Source: Spirochaetaceae bacterium (GTDB taxonomy: Bacteria; Spirochaetota; Spirochaetia; SZUA-6; Bin103). Taken from it: a DNA stretch of 64,000 bases. Each line of letters opens with the position of its first letter. The first letter of the stretch is position 1. Made by a program: the position numbers and the translations under genes. Of the stretch, positions 60,997 to 64,000 are shown piece by piece. The notes under the pieces were generated by a model, which saw nothing but the letters and a program-made list of their open reading frames with translations, did no database searches and had not been told where the DNA came from. The stretch lies in the NCBI GenBank assembly GCA_028820215.1, contig JAPPKD010000160.1:106635-170634 (forward strand). The letters are read 5' to 3'.

Positions 60997-63110
60997 TGAA
61001 ACGCGCTCTTGCCATCCTTCCCATACTCTGCATCGCCGTCCTGCACGCGGCCGCCCAGGACGGCGCCGAAGCGCAGTCCGGCAACGGGGGCGGCAGCGTG
61101 GTCGCGTTCGGCCAGCGTGTCCCGGCGCCGGCGGTGCTCCCGGACGCCCAGTTGCTGGCCACGCTGCTGAGCTCCCAGCGCTACATCGTCACGCCGGGTG
61201 ACCGCTATCGCCTGACGATCGCGATCCCGGAGACGGCGCGCTTCGACCTGACCGTGCAGGACGACGGCTTCCTGGAGGTCCCGTACGTGGGCAGCGTGGA
61301 CACCAACGGGCAGGAGTACTCGGCCCTGCGCGCCTCCATCCTGGAGTCCCTGCGCCGAATTCCGGCCGACTACATCGAGTTCGAGCTGGTCTCCCCTGCG
61401 CGGTTCGAGGTGTTCGTGGGCGGAGCCGTGCGCGCGCCGGGCACCATGATCGTGCACGCCATCAACCGCGTGCAGGACGCCATCCGGCTGGCCGGCGGGG
61501 TGGACGAGCATGGCAGCGTCCGCCGCATCGAGCTGGCCCGTGCGGACGGCTCCTCGCGCCGCATCGATCTGGCCCGCTACTTCGAGGTCGGCGGCGACGA
61601 CTTCAACCCCCTGCTCCGTCCGAGCGACCGGATCTTCGTGCCCGTGGCGGAGACCACGGTCACCATCGCCGGCGCCGTCCGCTATCCGGGCCCGTACGAG
61701 CTGCTGCCCTCCGAAGGGGTCACTGCCCTGGTCGCCTGGGCCGGCGGCCTGCTGCCCGACGCCGACCCCGACAACATCGAGATCTCCGGCTACGACGGAG
61801 CGGGATCATTCGCCCGCAGGACCGCCGCGATCGATACGGCCGACCGCATCCCGCTCCGCCACCAGGACGCCATCATCGTCCGTTCCACCAGCCGCCACAC
61901 CGACCCGGTGGTGCTCTCCGGCGCCTTCTACGGCCGCGCGCAGGACGGCACCGCGCCGATCACGATCCCGAAGACTCCGGTCGAGGTGACCATTCCCTAC
62001 TCGACCGGCCTGTCCCTGCGCCAGGCCATGGGCGCCGTCGGTGGTCCAACCCCGCACGCAGCCGGGGGAGCGGGCTTCATCATCCGCGCCGACGCGGACC
62101 GGGTGTCCTTCGACGCCGCCGCGATCTGGGACGGAAGCCGCCCGGACATCCCGCTGCGCGCCAACGACCGCGTGGTCGTGCCGATCGACCGGGTCACCGT
62201 CTCCATCACCGGGGCGATCGAGCTGCCCGGCGAGTATGAGTTGCTGCGCGGCGCCACGGTCGCGGACCTGGTGAACCAGGCCGGCGGCCCGACCCCGTAC
62301 GCGAACCGCCGGCGCATGCAGGTCCGCCAGCCCGACGTGAACGGGCAGTACACCTCCATGGCGGTAACCTTCGAGGAAGGGATGCTGGTCACGCTGCGCG
62401 ACAGCGCGGTCGTGCGCGTGCTGTCCAGCTTCGGCTCCGGCTCCGCGGTCGTCGTCGAGGGGGCCGTGTTCGGCACGCCCGCCGACGGCGAAGGGCCGAT
62501 CACTCTGCCCACCGCCCTTCCCTCCAACTCCGCGGAGCTCCGCACCGGCCTGCCCGCGCCGATCCCGGTCCGGCTGGTCCTGCCGTTCTATCCCGGCATG
62601 ACCGTCTACGAAGCCCTGTACGCCGTCGGCGGCCCGACCCCGTTCGCGCGCGCCGCCGACACCTACGTCGTCCGCGCCGGCGAGCGCATCGAGATCGATG
62701 CCGCCGCGCTCTGGGACGGCGACGGCCTGAACGGCGACCTGCCCCTGCAGCCGCGCGACCAGATCGTCGTCCCGGCCGCCGAGGTCTTCGTCACCGTGCT
62801 GGGCGAGGTCAACCGCCCCGGCGTGATCCCGTTCCAGCACGGCCTCACCGTCAGCGACTACCTGCTGCGGGCGGGCGGGCCGACGCGCGAGGCCGACGTG
62901 GGACTGGTCCACTTCGTCGACAAGACCGGCCGCAGCCTGCGCCACGCGGCGCTGGACGCCCCCGTGAGCACCGGCGACATCCTGATCGTCGAACGCCAGG
63001 TGATCCTGCGCCTGCTGGAAGGCATCGGACGCGTCGCTCCGATCATCAGCCTATTCAACAACACCGCCACGGCCGTCAACACCGTCCGCGACTGGGTCGA
63101 TCCGCCGTAG
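60993..63110 (+). CDS. Multi-SLBB-domain polysaccharide-export protein
   Basis: A 705-residue exported protein. The signal peptide is MMKRALAILPILCIAVLHAAAQD. A Wza-like export domain (YIVTPGDRYRLTIAIPETARFDLTV, VPYVGSVDTNGQEYSALR) begins the mature part, followed by at least four SLBB-type repeats with recurring pattern G(A/E)(V/I)xxPGxYxL, then L(R/V)xAGGPTP. ATG 60993 overlaps the upstream stop; 60996 is a second ATG. It should form the periplasmic/outer-membrane channel for the glycan. It is longer than Wza and lacks an obvious lipobox. Confidence 0.85.
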   Translation: MMKRALAILPILCIAVLHAAAQDGAEAQSGNGGGSVVAFGQRVPAPAVLPDAQLLATLLSSQRYIVTPGDRYRLTIAIPETARFDLTVQDDGFLEVPYVGSVDTNGQEYSALRASILESLRRIPADYIEFELVSPARFEVFVGGAVRAPGTMIVHAINRVQDAIRLAGGVDEHGSVRRIELARADGSSRRIDLARYFEVGGDDFNPLLRPSDRIFVPVAETTVTIAGAVRYPGPYELLPSEGVTALVAWAGGLLPDADPDNIEISGYDGAGSFARRTAAIDTADRIPLRHQDAIIVRSTSRHTDPVVLSGAFYGRAQDGTAPITIPKTPVEVTIPYSTGLSLRQAMGAVGGPTPHAAGGAGFIIRADADRVSFDAAAIWDGSRPDIPLRANDRVVVPIDRVTVSITGAIELPGEYELLRGATVADLVNQAGGPTPYANRRRMQVRQPDVNGQYTSMAVTFEEGMLVTLRDSAVVRVLSSFGSGSAVVVEGAVFGTPADGEGPITLPTALPSNSAELRTGLPAPIPVRLVLPFYPGMTVYEALYAVGGPTPFARAADTYVVRAGERIEIDAAALWDGDGLNGDLPLQPRDQIVVPAAEVFVTVLGEVNRPGVIPFQHGLTVSDYLLRAGGPTREADVGLVHFVDKTGRSLRHAALDAPVSTGDILIVERQVILRLLEGIGRVAPIISLFNNTATAVNTVRDWVDPP

Positions 63111-63117
63111 CAGTCAG

Positions 63118-63486
63118 TCAACCGGAGGGCGTGATGGCGTGCAAGCTCGCGCTCCAGCGTCTCGTTGACCGCCGAGAAGTCGAACCGCAGCACGACGTAG
63201 CGGCTCTGTTCTCCGGTCGGGTTGCGCCCGATGTGGGTTCCGGCGAAGGTGGCCTCGAACCTGCCCTCCAGAAACGGTCGTAGTAGTTCTCCAGCAGCGA
63301 CACCCACAGCGACTTGCCGAACCGCCGCGGGCAGATGAGGAAGACGTAGCGCTCCTGCTCCAGCCGGCGCAGGAAGCGGGTCTTGTCGACGTATAGCCAG
63401 CGGTTGCGGCGGATGCGCTGGAAGTCCGATTCGGCGTAGGGAATGCGCGGGTGGGTAGGCAGCGAGCTGATCGCAGCGACCGGCAC
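63118..63486 (-). pseudogene. AAA-ATPase-like (PF09820-type) gene, frameshifted and truncated
   Basis: The N-terminal AAA-ATPase-like domain reads RIPYAESDFQRIRRNRWLYVDKTRF, then FLICPRRFGKSLWVSLLENYYDRF (P-loop-like PRRFGKS). One base is then missing near 63270, and the other frame continues GRFEATFAGTHIGRNPTGEQSRYVVLRFDFSAVNETL, after which homology is lost near the end of the export gene. Complete members have a further ~350 residues with a PD-(D/E)xK nuclease-like domain. This copy is non-functional. Confidence 0.75.
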
Positions 63487-63556
63487 GTGCGGACTCTTAT
63501 CCCGTCGAGCGCGCCTCCGCCGAAAGCGTCCGGCGCGTCGGCTTGGCCGTCTGTCG

Positions 63557-63679
63557 CTACCTGTCCACCTTGGCTACCAGTGGGTATCTCTCCGGATGCT
63601 GGATGCGATCGATGTCCAGGTCCACGTCAAGATCGGGCCAGTGGAAGTGCCCGTCACGCTCCTCGACTACGTTGCTGCA
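63557..63679 (-). pseudogene. DUF2442-like fragment
   Basis: An open frame with no start codon reads VVEERDGHFHWPDLDVDLDIDRIQHPERYPLVAKVDR and stop. HWPDLDxDLxxxxIxHPExYPLV is typical of small DUF2442-like proteins that often pair with DUF4160 proteins. The missing start and the adjacent broken DUF4160 gene indicate decay, although a non-canonical start cannot be excluded. Confidence 0.5.
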
Positions 63680-63684
63680 CTACC

Positions 63685-63887
63685 TCAACTCGCGAAGTGC
63701 TGACGCCATGCACGTACTATCTCCTCCTTTCGTCGCTCGATGATTCGCTGGATCGCTCTTGACTGCCGGGTCTATCCAGAACTTCGCCTCGCCGCTTGCG
63801 CAGATGACGTGTACGTAGATTCGCGCTTCTTCCCGAGAAAAGAAGAAGAACCGATACGGTCCCTTCCCTGAACACGGTCGGGCTCAC
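63685..63887 (-). pseudogene. DUF4160-family gene with two frame changes
   Basis: GTG 63887 begins VSPTVFREG; one extra base then shifts to PYRFFFFSREEARIYVHVICASGEAKFWIDPAV, typical of the DUF4160 HigB-like family. A second change moves to AIQRIIERRKEEIVRAWRQHFAS and TGA 63685-63687. About 8-10 codons are also missing before the last helix. A TATACT -10 lies just upstream. The protein is not produced intact unless the assembly is wrong. Confidence 0.65.
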
Positions 63888-63894
63888 GTGTGTG

Positions 63895-63900
63895 AGTATA
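63895..63900 (-). promoter_or_regulatory. TATACT -10 box of the DUF4160 relic
   Basis: On the minus strand TATACT lies 7 bp upstream of GTG 63887, the same very short leader seen before brnT. No good -35 was found. It may now drive a defunct gene. Confidence 0.35.
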
Positions 63901-64000
63901 GTGCATCTCCGGCGACTGTTCGATCACGGCGATCGCCGGACTCTCGCTGTTGTATCCCGAATTGAATCGTCGAGAGAGCGGGTGAATTGGTCAGAATGAT

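Overview
The window is about 64 kb of GC-rich, densely packed bacterial chromosome. There is no rRNA, no tRNA and no CRISPR array that I can see. Envelope features point to a Gram-negative-type (two-membrane) heterotroph: lipobox lipoproteins, a periplasmic binding protein with an ordinary signal peptide, SLBB/GNVR polysaccharide-export proteins and an AspH/LpxO-type hydroxylase. An LplB/LplC-type importer, a Bdr-like coiled-coil tail-anchored protein and many short-chain catabolic genes would fit a high-GC spirochaete-like lineage from a marine or host-associated metagenome. That assignment is inference and is weak.

Layout. 1-15.4 kb is a catabolic island: a SelA-like PLP enzyme, two TIM-barrel glycosidase-like proteins, a sugar importer with no ATPase gene, a LysR regulator, a BNR/sialidase-like protein, a phytanoyl-CoA-dioxygenase-like enzyme, a Rieske plus amidohydrolase pair and an esterase-like hydrolase. 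A BrnTA toxin-antitoxin module with a frameshifted toxin interrupts it and is flanked by duplicated sequence. 15.4-23.7 kb holds a secreted ankyrin lipoprotein, a serine hydrolase, a translationally coupled operon (AAA15 ATPase, DUF3226 TOPRIM-like protein, minimal nucleotidyltransferase), a luciferase-like oxidoreductase, an acetamidase-like amidase and a DUF234-type ATPase with its own operator. 23.7-38.7 kb carries central metabolism (2-oxoacid:ferredoxin oxidoreductase, succinyl-CoA synthetase) mixed with a phosphoesterase, a Gfo/Idh/MocA oxidoreductase, lipoproteins, a broken LytTR regulator, an M24 peptidase and a GltS-like carrier.

38.7-49 kb has an MMPL exporter and a five-gene overlapping operon on the minus strand: a xanthine-dehydrogenase-like large subunit, an aldo/keto reductase, a GMC oxidoreductase and two glycosyltransferases. 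This looks like a glycoside-modifying pathway. GAPDH follows. 49-57.4 kb has VapBC, a DrrAB-type exporter, a stand-alone AICAR transformylase with an MFS carrier and an aldo/keto reductase, a small membrane protein, an esterase and a second M24 peptidase. 57.4-64 kb has a HigBA-like module, a sugar-1-phosphate nucleotidyltransferase, the coiled-coil membrane protein, polysaccharide-export genes and, at the right edge, decayed ATPase and DUF4160/DUF2442 genes.

The strongest candidate for a poorly described system is the AAA15-DUF3226-nucleotidyltransferase operon (17892-20088). A second theme is the number of toxin-antitoxin or defence-like genes in intact, broken and fragmentary states, several with short palindromes over putative promoters. 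Several start codons are GTG or TTG choices made from stop/start overlaps, so exact N termini should be read as best estimates. No database search was run; family names rest on recognised motifs.
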